A stretch of DNA of 62,500 nucleotides. It comes from Bacteroidaceae bacterium (GTDB lineage Bacteria; Bacteroidota; Bacteroidia; Bacteroidales; Bacteroidaceae). Each line of letters begins with the position of its first letter. The stretch's first letter is position 1. The stretch is taken from NCBI GenBank assembly GCA_024683455.1, contig JAIKYE010000072.1, positions 1-62,500 of the forward strand, in the 5' to 3' direction. A program made the position numbers and the translations under genes. Below are positions 8,043-17,170 of the stretch, piece after piece. The notes under the pieces were generated by a model. That model saw only the letters and a program-made list of their open reading frames with translations, made no database searches and had not been told where the DNA came from.

Positions 8043-8639
8043 ATGAAAAGTATTGACGTAAAAGGTACTGCCCGCCCTAATACAGGCAAGAAGGCAAGTC
8101 GTGAGATCCGTAAGGCTGGTGCTGTTCCCTGCAACCTCTATGGTGAGGCAAAAGGCGAGAACGGTCTGCCCGTAGCACTCAGTTTCACCGCTACTCAGGA
8201 AGAGTTGCGCAAGCTCGTTTACACTCCCGATATCTATAGTGTAAACCTGAACATCGACGGTAAGGAGTGCAAGGCTGTTATGAAGGAGCTTCAGTTCCAC
8301 CCCGTAACAGATGCTTTGCTGCACGTTGACTTCTATGAAATCACAGAGACCAAGCCCATCGTTATGGAAGTTCCCATCAAGTTGAACGGTTTGGCTGAAG
8401 GTGTTAGAGCCGGTGGTAAGTTGGCTGCCAGCGTACGTAAGCTTAAGGTAAAGGCTCCTTATACAGCTATTCCCGAGAAGTTGAATATCGACGTTACGAA
8501 CCTTGGCCTGGGTAAGACCATCAAGGTAGGTGAGTTGAACTTCGAAGGTTTGGAACTTGTTACCAGCCCCAGCGTTGTAGTATGTCAGGTTAAGATGACA
8601 CGTAGCGCTATGAGTGCTGCTGCCAAGGCTCAGGAATAA
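8043..8639 (+). CDS. rplY: 50S ribosomal protein L25/general stress protein Ctc
   Basis: A 198-residue long-form L25 (CTC type). The N-terminal L25 domain binds 5S rRNA (SIDVKGTARPNTGKKASR, then RKAGAVPCNLYGEAKG) and the C-terminal TL5-like beta domain spans about residues 100-180 (VPIKLNGLAEGVRAGGK). Codon use is highly biased, consistent with strong expression. Own promoter upstream and a clear intrinsic terminator directly downstream. Confidence 0.97.
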   Translation: MKSIDVKGTARPNTGKKASREIRKAGAVPCNLYGEAKGENGLPVALSFTATQEELRKLVYTPDIYSVNLNIDGKECKAVMKELQFHPVTDALLHVDFYEITETKPIVMEVPIKLNGLAEGVRAGGKLAASVRKLKVKAPYTAIPEKLNIDVTNLGLGKTIKVGELNFEGLELVTSPSVVVCQVKMTRSAMSAAAKAQE

Positions 8640-8658
8640 GCCCTTACCATTACAACAT

Positions 8659-8686
8659 AAAGGCGGCACCAATTATGCCGCCTTTT
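8659..8686 (+). terminator. intrinsic terminator after rplY
   Basis: A 10-bp perfect stem AAAGGCGGCA / TGCCGCCTTT with a 7-nt loop (8659-8685) ending in a T-rich run. It ends 92 bp before the pth start chosen here. Confidence 0.85.
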
Positions 8687-8777
8687 ATTTTTCAAAACAA
8701 TGAAATTTATTAAAGACTTTCTCTCCCTTTTGTTTCCCTCTAAGAACAGAAAAGAGACAGAAGAAGAGAACGATGTT

Positions 8778-9341
8778 ATGAAATATCTGATTGTAGGACT
8801 GGGCAATATAGGTCCCGAATATGTTGGAACACGCCACAACATAGGTTTTCGTATTGTTGATGCACTGGCTCAGTCGGCCAATGCCCAGTGGGAAGACAAA
8901 CGTTATGGCTTTGTAGCCCGCATGCGTGTCAAGAATGCGCAGCTTATCCTTCTCAAGCCCAGCACATATATGAATCTTTCCGGCAATGCTGTTCGCTACT
9001 GGATGCAGCAAGAGAAAATTGAACTGCAAAACATCCTTGTTGTAGTTGATGACCTCAGCCTGCCCGTTGGAACAATCCGAATGAAGCAGAACGGAAGTGC
9101 AGGGGGCCACAATGGGCTCAAGCACATAGCTCAAATGCTAGGAACGGAGGGGTACAATCGTCTGAAATTTGGTATTGGCAACGAGTTTCCCAAGGGTGCC
9201 CAGGTAGATTTCGTACTGGGTAAGTTCAGCCCTGAAGACGAAAGCATCATAGAAAAGAAGGCTCTGGTTTGTGCAGATGCCATCAAAGCCTTTGCCCTTA
9301 GTGGAATGCAGTTTGCCATGTGTAACTACAACAACAAATGA
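8778..9341 (+). CDS. pth: peptidyl-tRNA hydrolase
   Basis: Releases tRNA from peptidyl-tRNA that drops off ribosomes. The start giving [12 protein letters not shown] is preferred because it is the conserved Pth N-terminus; the result is 187 residues, the usual size. Visible family features: GTRHNIGF with the catalytic histidine, [22 protein letters not shown] and [11 protein letters not shown]. The frame stays open to an earlier ATG at 8700, which would add 26 residues (charged, lysine- and glutamate-rich) just after the rplY terminator. Ends in a 4-bp overlap with the next gene, so translation is probably coupled. Confidence 0.95.
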   Translation: MKYLIVGLGNIGPEYVGTRHNIGFRIVDALAQSANAQWEDKRYGFVARMRVKNAQLILLKPSTYMNLSGNAVRYWMQQEKIELQNILVVVDDLSLPVGTIRMKQNGSAGGHNGLKHIAQMLGTEGYNRLKFGIGNEFPKGAQVDFVLGKFSPEDESIIEKKALVCADAIKAFALSGMQFAMCNYNNK

Positions 9342-9757
9342 GTAACGAAGCACGCATAGACAAATGGCTCTGGGCAGCTCGCATCTTTAAGACACGAACC
9401 ATAGCTGCGGCTGCTTGCAAAAAAGGACAGGTAAGCCTAAAAGGAAGCCCAATAAAAGCCAGTCGTATGATTAAGGAAGGAGATGTCATAGATGTGCGAA
9501 AGCCGCCCATCACCTATTCCTTCCGAGTGCTGCAAGCCATAGAGAGGCGTGTGGGTGCCAAACTCATCCCTGAGATTCTGGAGAACATCACAGCTCCCGA
9601 ACAATATGAAATCTTAGAGATGAACAAGATTAGCGGATTTGTAAACCGCGCCAAAGGAACAGGACGTCCCACCAAGAAGGATCGTCGCTCGCTGGATGAA
9701 TTCCAGAATGAAGTTCCTGAGTTCTTTGCTGATTTTGATTTTGACCTTGACGAATAA
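9338..9757 (+). CDS. hslR: S4-domain RNA-binding protein, HslR (heat shock protein 15) family
   Basis: A 139-residue protein whose first 65 residues form an S4 RNA-binding domain ([16 protein letters not shown], then [21 protein letters not shown]). E. coli Hsp15 (HslR) recycles stalled 50S subunits carrying peptidyl-tRNA, which fits its overlap with pth. The C-terminus is basic ([11 protein letters not shown]), then strongly acidic. The exact cellular role in Bacteroidetes is inferred. Confidence 0.88.
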   Translation: MSNEARIDKWLWAARIFKTRTIAAAACKKGQVSLKGSPIKASRMIKEGDVIDVRKPPITYSFRVLQAIERRVGAKLIPEILENITAPEQYEILEMNKISGFVNRAKGTGRPTKKDRRSLDEFQNEVPEFFADFDFDLDE

Positions 9758-9772
9758 CAATTTTTATACACC

Positions 9773-11281
9773 ATGAAACATTTCTGGTTACTGGTATTCT
9801 TTACCACCACAATGGTTTGTCGGGCCACCGACTACACCATAGAGACAAATCAACCACGTCAGACTATCCGTCACTTTGGTGCTTCTGACGCATGGTCCAT
9901 GCAGTTTATAGGACTTTGGGATAATGAGAAAGAGCAAGAGAAGATTGCAGACTGGCTCTTTTCTATGGAGAACGATGCACAAGGAAAGCCCAAGGGCATC
10001 GGTCTCTCGGTCTGGCGTTTCAACTTAGGAGCCGGCAGCGCCGAACAAGGCGAATCTTCTCAGATTAAACCTGGCACACGTACCGAATGCTTCCTAACAC
10101 AGGATGGCACTTACGATTGGACTAAACAACCTGGCCAGCGTAAGTTCCTCCGCCTTGCTAAGCAGCGTGGCGTACCCCATTTCCTGGCATTCCTCAACTC
10201 TGCTCCCGTCTATTTTACCCAAAATGGTCTTGCTACCAATACAGGAAGAGGCGGAACCATCAACCTAAAGGATGACTGTTACGATGACTTTGCCCGTTTC
10301 ATGGCAACTTCTCTCAAAGGGTTAGAGGAGCATGAGGGCATTCACTTCGACTACCTTTCTCCTGTAAACGAGCCAGATGGCAGTTGGAACTGGTTGGGTC
10401 CCAAGCAAGAAGGATCGCCAGCTACACATCGTGAGATAGCACGATTGGCACGTGAGACAAGTAAAGCCCTTACCGAGCAGGGGCTTAATACACAGATTCT
10501 TATGGATGAGTCCAGTGACCTACGTTGTCTGTTGGGCATTCATAATACCGACTGGCAACGTGGCAATGCCATCAGCACCTTCTTCTCGCCAGACAGCACA
10601 CAGACCTACGTAGGCAACCTTCCCAACGTACCTCATCTGATGGCTGCTCACAGCTATTGGACAAATACGCCCGTACCATATATGAAAAAGGTACGCGAAC
10701 AACTACGGGACAGCATCGCCAAATACGGTCTGAAATTCTGGCAGACGGAAATATGCGTTATGAGCAACGATAAGGAGATTGGTGGAGGACAGGGATATGA
10801 TTTCACAATGAAGACAGCCCTTTATGTAGCCCGTGTCATTCATCACGACCTTACCTATGCCGATGCAGAAAGCTGGTCGTGGTGGCGTGCTTGCGGTGCC
10901 GATTACAAGGACGGGCTTATCCGTGTATATAACGAAGAGCAACGTGCCCGCGATTCCAAACTACTCTGGGCACTGGGCAACTACAGTCGCTTCATTCGTC
11001 CAGGTGCCGTCAGATACGAGATAAGCAGTCAAAAGCAGGAAGACCCTTACGGATTGATGGTCTCTGCCTATAAGAACCAAGACGGCAAGTGGGTATGCGT
11101 CTGCATCAATTATAGTGATCAACCGCAAGACTTCCAACTCAACTTCTCCGACAAGAAAAGACATAGTTTTAAGATTTATCGTACCAGCGATGCAGAAGGA
11201 GAGAATCTAAAACCTGTAGGGAAAAGCAAAGGAGAAGCGCAACTTTCTGCCCGTAGCATTTCAACGTTTGTTGAAAAATAA
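9773..11281 (+). CDS. secreted glycoside hydrolase family 30, probable endo-beta-1,6-galactanase
   Basis: A 502-residue exported enzyme: signal peptide about 1-18, a (beta/alpha)8 barrel, and a C-terminal beta-sandwich. The acid/base is Glu200 in LSPVNEPDGSW; the nucleophile is Glu326 in FWQTEICVMSN. The N-terminal part (HFGASDAWSMQF) and NGLATN after APVYFTQ resemble bacterial GH30 beta-1,6-galactanases that cut arabinogalactan backbones; subfamily is an inference. It begins 15 bp after hslR and is followed 30 bp later by a GH35 enzyme, so the two would release and then trim galactosyl chains. No SusC/SusD pair is nearby. Confidence 0.85.
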   Translation: MKHFWLLVFFTTTMVCRATDYTIETNQPRQTIRHFGASDAWSMQFIGLWDNEKEQEKIADWLFSMENDAQGKPKGIGLSVWRFNLGAGSAEQGESSQIKPGTRTECFLTQDGTYDWTKQPGQRKFLRLAKQRGVPHFLAFLNSAPVYFTQNGLATNTGRGGTINLKDDCYDDFARFMATSLKGLEEHEGIHFDYLSPVNEPDGSWNWLGPKQEGSPATHREIARLARETSKALTEQGLNTQILMDESSDLRCLLGIHNTDWQRGNAISTFFSPDSTQTYVGNLPNVPHLMAAHSYWTNTPVPYMKKVREQLRDSIAKYGLKFWQTEICVMSNDKEIGGGQGYDFTMKTALYVARVIHHDLTYADAESWSWWRACGADYKDGLIRVYNEEQRARDSKLLWALGNYSRFIRPGAVRYEISSQKQEDPYGLMVSAYKNQDGKWVCVCINYSDQPQDFQLNFSDKKRHSFKIYRTSDAEGENLKPVGKSKGEAQLSARSISTFVEK

Positions 11282-11311
11282 ATACCTTTACACCATAAAA
11301 CTCTTAAACTA

Positions 11312-13708
11312 ATGATAAAAATGAAGAAAATTCTCTCCATTCTAACCTTGTTTGCATTGATATCTGCAACAGTTTTGGCTAATAACAAACCAGGCACTTT
11401 TACCACTGGCGATAAGACATTCTTGCTCAATGGTCAACCCTTTGTAGTAAAGGCTGCCGAGGTACACTATCCACGTATTCCCCGCCCCTACTGGGAGCAT
11501 CGAATTCAGATGTGCAAAGCCTTGGGCATGAACGCCGTGTGCATCTATATCTTCTGGAATATTCACGAGCAGCAAGAGGGACTGTTCAATTTTACCGACA
11601 ACAACGACGTGGCTGAGTTCTGCCGTATTGCACAAAAGAATGGCATGTATGTAATTGTGCGTCCAGGTCCATACGTTTGTGCTGAATGGGAAATGGGCGG
11701 TCTGCCATGGTGGCTGCTGAAGAAGAAAGACATCAAACTTCGCGAGCGCGACCCCTACTTCATGGAACGCGTAAAGATATTTGAGGAGAAAGTAGGTGAA
11801 CAACTGACCCCCCTCACTATCCAGAATGGCGGCCCTATCATCATGATGCAGGTAGAGAACGAATACGGAAGCTATGGGGAAGATAAACCCTACGTTTCTG
11901 AAATCAGAGATTGTTTACGAGAAATTTATGGAAAGGAGCTGACGCTCTTTCAATGCGACTGGAGTTCGAACTTCGAGAAAAATGGTCTTGATGACCTCAC
12001 ATGGACCATGAACTTTGGAACAGGCGCCAATATCGACAATCAGTTCCGACGCCTTGGTGAACTGCGTCCCAATGCTCCCAAGATGTGTTCCGAGTTCTGG
12101 AGCGGATGGTTTGACAAGTGGGGAGCCCGCCACGAAACTCGTCCTGCCAAGGATATGGTGGACGGCATGGACGAGATGCTTTCGAAAGGCATTAGTTTCT
12201 CGCTCTATATGACCCACGGAGGAACCTCTTTCGGTCATTGGGCTGGAGCCAACTCTCCAGGCTTTGCTCCTGATGTCACAAGCTACGATTATGATGCGCC
12301 CATCAACGAATGGGGCCTCCCCACCCCTAAGTTCTGGGAACTCCGCAAGATGATGGAGAAGTATAATGATGGGAAAAAGATGCCTGCTGTTCCCAAGGCT
12401 CCTATGCCCATTATCACCGTTCCCAAATTCGAGTTAACGGAGTTCGTACCATTGATGGTAGCTATGGGAAAGCAAGAAACCGGCACATTGAAAACATTTG
12501 AAGAGATGGACTTAGGATGGGGTATTATGTCTTACTCGACCCGTCTGCCTGAGATTACATCGCCAAGTGTACTTACGGCTGATTTCCACGACTTTGCCCA
12601 AATATTCGTCGGTGACAAATACATCGGAAAAATTGACCGCGTAAAAAACGAGAAGAGTATCACACTGCCACCCGTAAAGAAAGGCGAGGAACTTGTGATT
12701 TATGTGGAAGGTATGGGAAGAATAAACTTCGGACGCGCCATCAAGGATTATAAGGGCATCGTTAGCGACGTAACCATCAGTGCAGAAATTGACGACACCG
12801 AGGTAACATGGAAACCAAAGATGTGGACAAATGAAGCATTCCCTGACGACTATGAAGCAGCCAAGAAAGCACTTGACATGGTGAAGAATCTCAAGAATGC
12901 AGAGATAAAGGGTTGTTTCCTAGGTCAGATTTTCATGCAAGGTTACGAGGGCTCACAAACACTTTCACCCTTCTTGAAGGCTGGTTATCATCGTGGCTAC
13001 TTCAACCTGAAGAAGGTAGGCGACACATTCCTTAACTTCGAGACCTGGGGCAAAGGACAAGTTTGGGTGAACGGTCACGCTATGGGCCGCATATGGTCTA
13101 TAGGCCCGCAGCAGACACTCTATGTACCTGGCTGCTGGCTCAAGAAGGGGAAGAACGAGGTCATCGTCCTCGACATCGTTGGTCCAAGTGAACGCGTAGT
13201 TTGGGGTCAAGCAGAACCAGAACTAAACAAATTGCAGTTAGAGAAGTCCAACAAACACAATAACATCGGCGACAAGCCCGACCTAAACAGCCAACAGCCA
13301 ATAGCCAAAGACCAAATGAAGGCAGGCAACGGTTGGCAGACCATTAAATTCGGCGGACTGAAGAAAGGACGCTATCTTGCTATAGAATGCCTATCAACCC
13401 AAAAGGATGGTGATGTGGTGGCCATTGCCGAGATTTATCTGCAAGATGCTAAAGGTAATCGCATCAGTCGTGAATCTTGGACAACAAAATATGCAAACTC
13501 CGAAGACGAGAACGGCAACCGCTTGGGCGATAAGGTGTTCGACCTTCAGGAAAGCACCTATTGGCAAACAGAAAAGGGAGCCGTAGCTCCCCATCTATTA
13601 GTTATTGATTTAGGTTCTGTCCAGACTATCACCGCCCTTGAGTATCTTCCTCGTGCTGAGCAAGGCGCTCCAGGCAGCATCAAGGATTTCAAGATTTACC
13701 TATATTAA
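11312..13708 (+). CDS. secreted beta-galactosidase, GH35, with C-terminal F5/8-type domain
   Basis: A 798-residue GH35 enzyme. Signal peptide about 1-23; catalytic barrel from about 28 with GPYVCAEWEMGGLPWW, acid/base Glu184 in QVENEYGSY and nucleophile Glu261 in CSEFWSGWFDKWG; beta-sandwich domains from about 390 including WVNGHAMGRIW; and a C-terminal galactose-binding/discoidin-like domain (about 665-798, STYWQTEKGAVAPHLLVIDLG). Removes terminal beta-galactose from oligosaccharides. The start may alternatively be the ATG three codons later. Last gene of the pth-hslR-GH30-GH35 run, followed by a strong terminator. Confidence 0.93.
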   Translation: MIKMKKILSILTLFALISATVLANNKPGTFTTGDKTFLLNGQPFVVKAAEVHYPRIPRPYWEHRIQMCKALGMNAVCIYIFWNIHEQQEGLFNFTDNNDVAEFCRIAQKNGMYVIVRPGPYVCAEWEMGGLPWWLLKKKDIKLRERDPYFMERVKIFEEKVGEQLTPLTIQNGGPIIMMQVENEYGSYGEDKPYVSEIRDCLREIYGKELTLFQCDWSSNFEKNGLDDLTWTMNFGTGANIDNQFRRLGELRPNAPKMCSEFWSGWFDKWGARHETRPAKDMVDGMDEMLSKGISFSLYMTHGGTSFGHWAGANSPGFAPDVTSYDYDAPINEWGLPTPKFWELRKMMEKYNDGKKMPAVPKAPMPIITVPKFELTEFVPLMVAMGKQETGTLKTFEEMDLGWGIMSYSTRLPEITSPSVLTADFHDFAQIFVGDKYIGKIDRVKNEKSITLPPVKKGEELVIYVEGMGRINFGRAIKDYKGIVSDVTISAEIDDTEVTWKPKMWTNEAFPDDYEAAKKALDMVKNLKNAEIKGCFLGQIFMQGYEGSQTLSPFLKAGYHRGYFNLKKVGDTFLNFETWGKGQVWVNGHAMGRIWSIGPQQTLYVPGCWLKKGKNEVIVLDIVGPSERVVWGQAEPELNKLQLEKSNKHNNIGDKPDLNSQQPIAKDQMKAGNGWQTIKFGGLKKGRYLAIECLSTQKDGDVVAIAEIYLQDAKGNRISRESWTTKYANSEDENGNRLGDKVFDLQESTYWQTEKGAVAPHLLVIDLGSVQTITALEYLPRAEQGAPGSIKDFKIYLY

Positions 13709-13726
13709 TAATGGTATTATAATTGT

Positions 13727-13763
13727 ATTAGAGCTCGTCCACAAAATGTGAGCGAGCTCTAAT
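13727..13763. terminator. bidirectional terminator between GH35 and the M60 gene
   Basis: An 11-bp perfect inverted repeat ATTAGAGCTCG / CGAGCTCTAAT, with a small inner CAC/GTG pairing, lies between two convergent genes and is followed by T-rich sequence on the + strand. Confidence 0.8.
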
Positions 13764-13771
13764 TTTATTCA

Positions 13772-16700
13772 CTAGTACGCAAACTTCTTGCCATTCTTGA
13801 TGTAGATAGTTCCCGGCTTCATCTTGGTAACCTGAATACCTTGCAGATTATAAACGGGACCGTCTTCCATAATGGTCTTAGTATTAACCTTTGGAGCAAC
13901 GACAGAGGTAATAATCTCGCAGTCCTCTAAGTCACCAACAATAGTACCATATTCAGCCCAACCAGACTTCTGGTATTTAGCCAAGTCTTGTGAATAGACA
14001 TGGATAATTGGCTCACTTGAGAAGAGGTAGGAAGGAACAGATGGAGGCGTATGAGGCTTTACATAAGCATGCTTTACGTTTGAGCTATAGAACACGCCCT
14101 GCTCCAATGTCTTTACCTTCTCACCTATAAGAACAGAATTGAGGTTGTCGCAATAAGCAAAGGCATCACCACCAATAGTGGTCACCTTATCGGGAATCAC
14201 AACGGTATTGAGACCAGACTTAGAGAAAGCATTTGAGCCAATACTGGTCAATGTTGCGGGGAACTTTATGGAGACGAGTTTCTTTACATCCTTGAAAGCA
14301 TTGCCAGCTATGCTGGTGGCTCTGCTCTGTTCCAAGTCGATGGACTGAAGATTCTCGTTGTTAACAAGTTGCTTCATATAATTGATGTCCGTAGAATTTA
14401 TCGGGCCACTGACAACCAACTTAATAGCCTGTTTGTTCTCCAAATTAACCTTGAGAGTTCCTGCAGAAAGAAGCTTAATGTACACTGTACCTTCGCCTGC
14501 CTTTGGCACTTCACGCAGAACGCCACCCTCATCATATGAATAGATAGTCCAGTCCGTTCCTACACTGGTGGGGATACAGAAATTCTTGGAATTTGCAGCA
14601 TACTTCATGTTGCCTTCTGCATCCAACATCAAGAAGCCCAGACCACCTTCACCTTTGAGAGCATAAAGAGAGTCAGACTGCAGATAGGTATATTCTGATG
14701 GCTTGCTGGCACCAGCCAGGAAAGAACTATACTGACCTACATCACCACACTGACCGACCTGGTCAGAACCATTGCGATTCTTTCCTGCAGTCTTAGCAAG
14801 GAAATTGGTTGTGAGCAATGGTTCGACACGATCCTCAATGAAAAGGATCTCGCGATTCTTCTTGGGGTATTTTGCTATAGTAGCCTTTGTACTATTGATG
14901 TTAGCCTGTGTAACAGCAATATTGTGTTTGCCATAATCTTCAATAGTTGTAGGCTTAATCGGCTCAAAGAAACCATAAGCAGTAAAGAAGTCTGTCAAGT
15001 CTTCCTGAGCAATCTCGCAGACCTTACGTACAAACTTCAAACCACCATTGTTGTTGTTTGTTGAATTATACAGTTTCAGAGGATCCTCGCGCAAGGCCTT
15101 GAAGAGTCTGGGATAGAACGATGTATCCTTCTGTGCCATGTGGTAGTACAGATAGAGCTGCCAGTACATACGCATTTGGTTACCACCAGGTCTGAAATAG
15201 TAGGGGGTATGACGTGCGAAGTCTGTCATGACAGTAGAAAGAGGAGCTCCTGTGGGAGTATTCAGACCATCATGGAAAATCATATAGAAAGCAAAAAGGC
15301 TGTTTGACACCTCGGTACCACCTTCCAAATTGATAGCTCCCTGATTATTGTGACCACACTCATGAGCGGCACAGTTGTCGTCCATATCAGTTTTGTTGGC
15401 ATCCATACAGTTTTTGATACAATTCAAACTATTGTATGAAGTTCTGTAATTGGTAGAGTTTGCATAACCGTCATCTTCTTCCTCACCTTCAATCGCAAAG
15501 TTGGGGTTGTTGTAGTAAATGGGGAAGATGGCATCACCACCAGTCAAGTAGAAAGGAGCGCCTGCACGCTTACCTGTAGCGACACTCTCACAGAATCCCA
15601 TTAGCTCCTTCTGCCATACAGCAACGCTGTCAAACCAGCAGATACTCTTATCGATGGTCTTAGGGAAGACGCTCTTGTAAGAAGCCCTCTTGAAGTTGAA
15701 CAATGACTGTCCACCTTTCACAGTAAAGCGGTTATGCGTGGCAGCCTTCAGGATTGCCTGATATTCAGTATCGCTGTGGCGTGATACGTCATAGTAACCG
15801 TTTACCACACCGCCCTCTATGTGAATCTTTATCTCGGGCCACTGATCCAGAGTCTTCTTCATCGACTTGGTGTCGGCTGTGTACAGGATATAGTAAAGTG
15901 CATCTTTTGTACCGTCTATGATGTTAAGTCCCTTGGACAGTTTACGACCGGTCTTGGCAGAATAGATAAGCTGATTCTCGACACAACCGGCAATGTACAA
16001 GGTAGCATCACTGGGTATATCGCTGTCAACAAATACATAAATCTCATCGCCATCTTCCTTGGCATAGATACCTGTAGGGTTACCCATGTAAGAGCCGCCT
16101 GTACTCATCAGCTTGTCGTTCCAGTAGCTGGCATCGCTATAAGCCTTATAGCTGTGAATACGGAAATCCTGCTCAAACTTGGCCCAAGAGTCGTTTTTCA
16201 CCTTCAGAGCTGTAGAAATCATCATTTCCGGCATACCTGCCTCAGTCAGAGCAGCAGTCAAGTCTTCATCAGTCATAGCCTGATATGCATCCTTCAACTG
16301 GGTGCAGGCAGCATCCTCGAAGAAATCAGCAGCCTTGGTCTTGGCATTAGTATTGGGATCCTCTTCCATGGGATAAGTATTCTCCAGTTTACCCACAAGA
16401 GTGCCACAGTTCTTCCATTCAGAATCCTTATAGTCCTCCAAAGATATTGTATAGACACAGATTCTGGGAGAAGAGGTGAACATATAAGAATAAATTTCTG
16501 GGGGATATACAGCCTTAACATATACGTTCTTTACATTTGAGCCGTAGAACGCGCCCTGCTCCATACTTTTCACCCTATTACCAATAACTACAGTTGCCAG
16601 ATTCTCGCAATAGGCAAAGGCATCAAAACCTGTATAAGTTACGCTGTTAGGAATATCAATCTTGGTGATTCCTGAGCTAGAGAATGCCAAACTGTTAATG

Positions 16701-17068
16701 CTTTTGATGTTAGTGGGGAGAACAATGGTTTTCAGATTCTTGCAGTCCTGAAACATACTCTCGCCAATCACATTGTCTTTTGTCTTAAAAATCTGATAGT
16801 AAGCAACGCCACCGCTAACAATGTTTACGCCAGAGAGGTCAAGAGAGTTTACCTTGCCATTTGTAATCAGTTCGCGCAAATATTTTACGTCGGTTCCGTT
16901 GATGGAACCCGTCAACTTGAGCGAAGTCTCAGTTTCTGTCAGCAATGTAGAGAGGGTTCCAGCAGTCTCCACATTAACTTCGGTATCTGCCCACGCCCAG
17001 TTGGCCGTAAAACAGATGAAAAGTGACAGCATCAGTTTGCTGAACTTTAAACAACCTTTTCCTTTCAT
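13772..17068 (-). CDS. secreted M60-like (enhancin-type) metallopeptidase flanked by BspA-type LRR domains
   Basis: A 1098-residue exported protein. Order: signal peptide (about 1-27), BspA-type LRR_5 repeats (about 50-210), a central region with the gluzincin zinc motif His569-Glu570-x-x-His573 in AAHECGHNNQ followed by GGTEVSNSLFAF (Glu586, probable third ligand), a second LRR_5 block (about 920-1050), and a C-terminal YNLQGIQV...GTIYIKNGKKF tail similar to T9SS-sorted Prevotella proteins. M60-like enzymes of gut bacteria cleave mucin-type glycoproteins; that substrate is an inference. The two LRR blocks share near-identical phrases (VTTIGGDAFAYCDNL and VTYTGFDAFAYCENL), which suggests internal duplication. 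Encoded 100 bp downstream of the histidine-kinase-like gene on the same strand. Confidence 0.82.
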   Translation of the reverse strand: MKGKGCLKFSKLMLSLFICFTANWAWADTEVNVETAGTLSTLLTETETSLKLTGSINGTDVKYLRELITNGKVNSLDLSGVNIVSGGVAYYQIFKTKDNVIGESMFQDCKNLKTIVLPTNIKSINSLAFSSSGITKIDIPNSVTYTGFDAFAYCENLATVVIGNRVKSMEQGAFYGSNVKNVYVKAVYPPEIYSYMFTSSPRICVYTISLEDYKDSEWKNCGTLVGKLENTYPMEEDPNTNAKTKAADFFEDAACTQLKDAYQAMTDEDLTAALTEAGMPEMMISTALKVKNDSWAKFEQDFRIHSYKAYSDASYWNDKLMSTGGSYMGNPTGIYAKEDGDEIYVFVDSDIPSDATLYIAGCVENQLIYSAKTGRKLSKGLNIIDGTKDALYYILYTADTKSMKKTLDQWPEIKIHIEGGVVNGYYDVSRHSDTEYQAILKAATHNRFTVKGGQSLFNFKRASYKSVFPKTIDKSICWFDSVAVWQKELMGFCESVATGKRAGAPFYLTGGDAIFPIYYNNPNFAIEGEEEDDGYANSTNYRTSYNSLNCIKNCMDANKTDMDDNCAAHECGHNNQGAINLEGGTEVSNSLFAFYMIFHDGLNTPTGAPLSTVMTDFARHTPYYFRPGGNQMRMYWQLYLYYHMAQKDTSFYPRLFKALREDPLKLYNSTNNNNGGLKFVRKVCEIAQEDLTDFFTAYGFFEPIKPTTIEDYGKHNIAVTQANINSTKATIAKYPKKNREILFIEDRVEPLLTTNFLAKTAGKNRNGSDQVGQCGDVGQYSSFLAGASKPSEYTYLQSDSLYALKGEGGLGFLMLDAEGNMKYAANSKNFCIPTSVGTDWTIYSYDEGGVLREVPKAGEGTVYIKLLSAGTLKVNLENKQAIKLVVSGPINSTDINYMKQLVNNENLQSIDLEQSRATSIAGNAFKDVKKLVSIKFPATLTSIGSNAFSKSGLNTVVIPDKVTTIGGDAFAYCDNLNSVLIGEKVKTLEQGVFYSSNVKHAYVKPHTPPSVPSYLFSSEPIIHVYSQDLAKYQKSGWAEYGTIVGDLEDCEIITSVVAPKVNTKTIMEDGPVYNLQGIQVTKMKPGTIYIKNGKKFAY

Positions 17069-17124
17069 AAATTTGTATTTCTTTTATTTATAGTTTGATT
17101 TAAGATTATTGTTTTTATTAATTT

Positions 17125-17155
17125 CCTGAGGCTACCAATGTCTGGCAGCCTCAGG
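17125..17155 (-). terminator. strong hairpin after the histidine-kinase-like gene
   Basis: A 13-bp stem, CCTGAGGCTGCCA with TGGTAGCCTCAGG on the minus strand, with a 5-nt loop. The single imperfect pair is G-U in the minus-strand RNA but C-A in the plus-strand RNA, which suggests it acts in the minus transcript. No T-run follows, so it may be a terminator or a 5' leader structure of the M60 gene. Confidence 0.55.
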
Positions 17156-17170
17156 TACATCTAAGCTATC

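Noticed and set aside
8700..8777. 26-residue extension of Pth
   Set aside because: In frame and open, but starts within 15 bp of the rplY terminator and precedes the conserved [10 protein letters not shown] start; retained only as an alternative.
15821..16540. 239-residue frame on the plus strand inside the M60 gene
   Set aside because: Shadow of the LRR/M60 coding frame; no motifs, no promoter, no start signals.
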